64,000 bases of DNA from CAZKBP01 sp964551015 (GTDB lineage Bacteria > Bacteroidota > Bacteroidia > Cytophagales > Microscillaceae): assembly GCA_964551015.1 (NCBI GenBank), contig CAZKBP010000004.1, positions 209,967 to 273,966 of the forward strand. Reading direction: 5' to 3'. Positions 62,738-64,000 of this stretch are shown one piece after another; the first letter of the stretch is position 1; each line of letters opens with the position of its first letter. The position numbers and the translations under genes were made by a program. A model generated the notes under the pieces. The model ran no database searches. It saw nothing but the letters and a program-made list of their open reading frames with translations, and was not told the origin of the DNA.

Positions 62738-64000
62738 ATGTTATCAAGCGAGGATCAACAAATCATCAATGGAATTACCGTTTTCAAAGACTTTTCCAAG
62801 CCGAATCAATACTGGTACTTACCAGAAGACAAGGTGAAAATTGCCAGAAATGGAAAAGGTATCCAGTATGTAGTGTATGTAGAAGGTGAAGTACTCGAGG
62901 GTACTAGTCCCGATTTTGATCAAGATCGAGAAAGAGTGGGAGGATTTCTTACCTTAGAAGTGGAACTTGGTCCGAGCCCTGAGCAGCTCGAGGCCATTCG
63001 GGCAGAGCTGCCAGATGAGGCTCAAATTGCCCAAGTCCCTTTCAAAGATGGAGATGTCAAATTGTACATGTTTGGTAGAGGTAAAGAAACTGAGGAAGGA
63101 AACGATAATGTGGCTGACCTCAGCATTGCGGGTTCCACCAAACCTTCTCTTTTTGGTAAGCAAACAGCTGTGTTTTCCCTGCGTTTGGGTAGTACCGAGG
63201 CACAAATCATGTGGAATTTACTCACAGAGCAGGAGCAGACGCAGGCTAGCGTGGTTTATGAATTATCATTTTTGGGCGTAGCCCCTGCCTATCACCTTGA
63301 GATCACCGTAGATTTTGAAGCAGTTGAGAACTCATGGGATCACAAATTCCAATCCCAACTACGGTTTAATATGCGTGATAATAGTAATCAGAACCGTAGA
63401 CACGATAGTGATGATAATAATACTGGTGAAGGCAATAATAATACTACTGGTACTAGCGAGGGCAACAATAACAGTGGCACCAGTAGCGGTACCACCAACC
63501 CAACCAATAATAGCGGAGGGAGTAACAATGGCAACGCGAACGGACAGAATAATGTCAATATTGCGGCCAGTGCAGATGTTGAGTTCTTTATCAAGGAACT
63601 CATTAATGATGGAAGCATCACGATCAAACAAATCGTCTATGCAGATGGAGAAAGTACTACCAATATTTTGGGAGATGATCCTAGTGGTATAAAATTAGTG
63701 AAGGAACTCCTTTCACCGATGCTATTCAGTATCACTGCTCTTCCTAATACAGATCAATCAAATCTGACTCAAGCTGCTATTAACCAAGCAAATGCAAATA
63801 ACAGCAGAACCCTTAGCCGAGAAACAAACCCCGGAGCAAGTACTGGAGGTAGAGGAGGAGAGGATGAAGATGACAATCCGCCTGCTACCCCAACGCCTAC
63901 CCCAGACACGCCTAATGATCGTCCTCCTAATAACGACCCGAATCCAAACCCGGACCCGAATCCAAACCCGGACCCGGACCCGAATCCAAACCCGGACCCG
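62738..64000 (+). CDS. Large modular protein, partial, runs off the window
   Basis: The frame opens at ATG 62738 and stays open through 421 codons to the edge, so it is incomplete. Residues about 1-205 form a beta-rich domain with QYWYLPEDKVKIARNG at the start, SIAGSTKPSLFGKQTAVFSL in the middle and VVYELSFLGVAPAYHLEITV near residues 174-193. An Asn/Gly/Ser/Thr-rich linker covers about 213-275, a second small folded region follows, and the visible end is a repeat of Asn-Pro-Asp-Pro. The order of motifs reminds me of a family of large beta proteins in Bacteroidota and cyanobacteria, which I cannot name with certainty. It has no signal peptide. Confidence 0.8.
   Translation, partial: MLSSEDQQIINGITVFKDFSKPNQYWYLPEDKVKIARNGKGIQYVVYVEGEVLEGTSPDFDQDRERVGGFLTLEVELGPSPEQLEAIRAELPDEAQIAQVPFKDGDVKLYMFGRGKETEEGNDNVADLSIAGSTKPSLFGKQTAVFSLRLGSTEAQIMWNLLTEQEQTQASVVYELSFLGVAPAYHLEITVDFEAVENSWDHKFQSQLRFNMRDNSNQNRRHDSDDNNTGEGNNNTTGTSEGNNNSGTSSGTTNPTNNSGGSNNGNANGQNNVNIAASADVEFFIKELINDGSITIKQIVYADGESTTNILGDDPSGIKLVKELLSPMLFSITALPNTDQSNLTQAAINQANANNSRTLSRETNPGASTGGRGGEDEDDNPPATPTPTPDTPNDRPPNNDPNPNPDPNPNPDPDPNPNPDP
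63935..64000 (+). repeat. Short tandem repeat coding Pro-Asn-Pro-Asp
   Basis: Units of GACCCGAATCCAAACCCG with the shorter GACCCG repeat to the window edge and encode Asp-Pro-Asn-Pro-Asn-Pro. Such repeats vary in copy number and usually form a stiff extended linker between domains. Confidence 0.85.

Noticed and set aside
62611..62889. A 92-codon frame before the modular protein
   Set aside because: It overlaps the start of the large open frame at 62738, which has clear codon structure and continues for 421 codons, so this is a shadow.
63935..64000. Short tandem units at the end, considered as a CRISPR array
   Set aside because: The units are 6 to 18 bases, lack spacers and are translated in frame as Asn-Pro-Asp-Pro.

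Overview
The window is a chromosome segment from a member of the Bacteroidota. The evidence is the ribosomal and RNA polymerase gene sequences, a TTTG-N19-TAnnTTTG promoter in front of the tRNA cluster, the near absence of Shine-Dalgarno sequences, a TonB with a proline-rich linker, an Lgt with an insertion and TPR-type NarL kinases. It looks more like the Saprospirales/Cytophagales side than Bacteroides or Flavobacterium, but the genus cannot be fixed from sequence reading alone.

Layout. 0-14.7 kb is the core transcription/translation block: the end of der, a small Glu-rich lipoprotein, tRNA-Tyr/Gly/Thr, tuf, tRNA-Trp, secE, nusG, rplKAJL, rpoB, rpoC and a DUF3467 gene. It has structured leaders before rplK and before rpoB and strong terminators after rpoC and after the DUF3467 gene. 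14.8-36.4 kb is mixed housekeeping: an unknown hydrolase-like protein, a dicarboxylate/glutamate symporter, an unusual pair made of a transaldolase-like/2xCBS fusion and a KdsA-like synthase, two tandem SpoIIAA/STAS-like proteins, aroQ, a gamma-glutamylcyclotransferase, a VIT1/CCC1 transporter, a nuclease-fold protein, murF, a glycerate kinase, an SDR, a rhomboid, lgt, an M28 peptidase, tonB, a VanZ-like protein, gcvH, a phosphatase, a conserved unknown, hslV and a VOC protein. 36.6-38.6 kb is a compact restriction-modification cassette (D12-class adenine methylase plus a SacI-like endonuclease). 38.6-52.2 kb holds Crp-type regulators, an amidohydrolase lipoprotein, a GNAT, a methyltransferase, a 1754-residue kinase/ATPase/GAF/SpoIIE-phosphatase protein, a sterol-desaturase-family enzyme and an amidase. 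52.2-64 kb is more accessory: a structured non-coding stretch, coiled-coil and SPOR envelope proteins, a histidine kinase-response regulator-caspase operon, a divergent region with mirrored G/C-rich hairpins, two ECF-like sigma factors, and the first 421 codons of a large modular protein that runs off the window.

The points that look new or under-described are these. (1) Two diverged copies of a ~150-160 bp imperfect palindrome at 15.6 and 52.6 kb, whose terminal arms have changed together, suggesting a mobile or structured extragenic repeat family. (2) A transaldolase fold fused to the CBS pair normally found in arabinose-5-phosphate isomerase, 133 bp from a kdsA whose substrate-site motif is altered, which may be a variant route to a 3-deoxy-2-ulosonic acid. 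(3) A two-component system in apparent operon with a metacaspase, beside two ECF-like sigma factors and a large modular protein. (4) A single-chain kinase plus phosphatase signalling protein. (5) RNA-type hairpins, with G-U pairs, in the rplL-rpoB gap. (6) An apparent excess of the palindrome CTCGAG.
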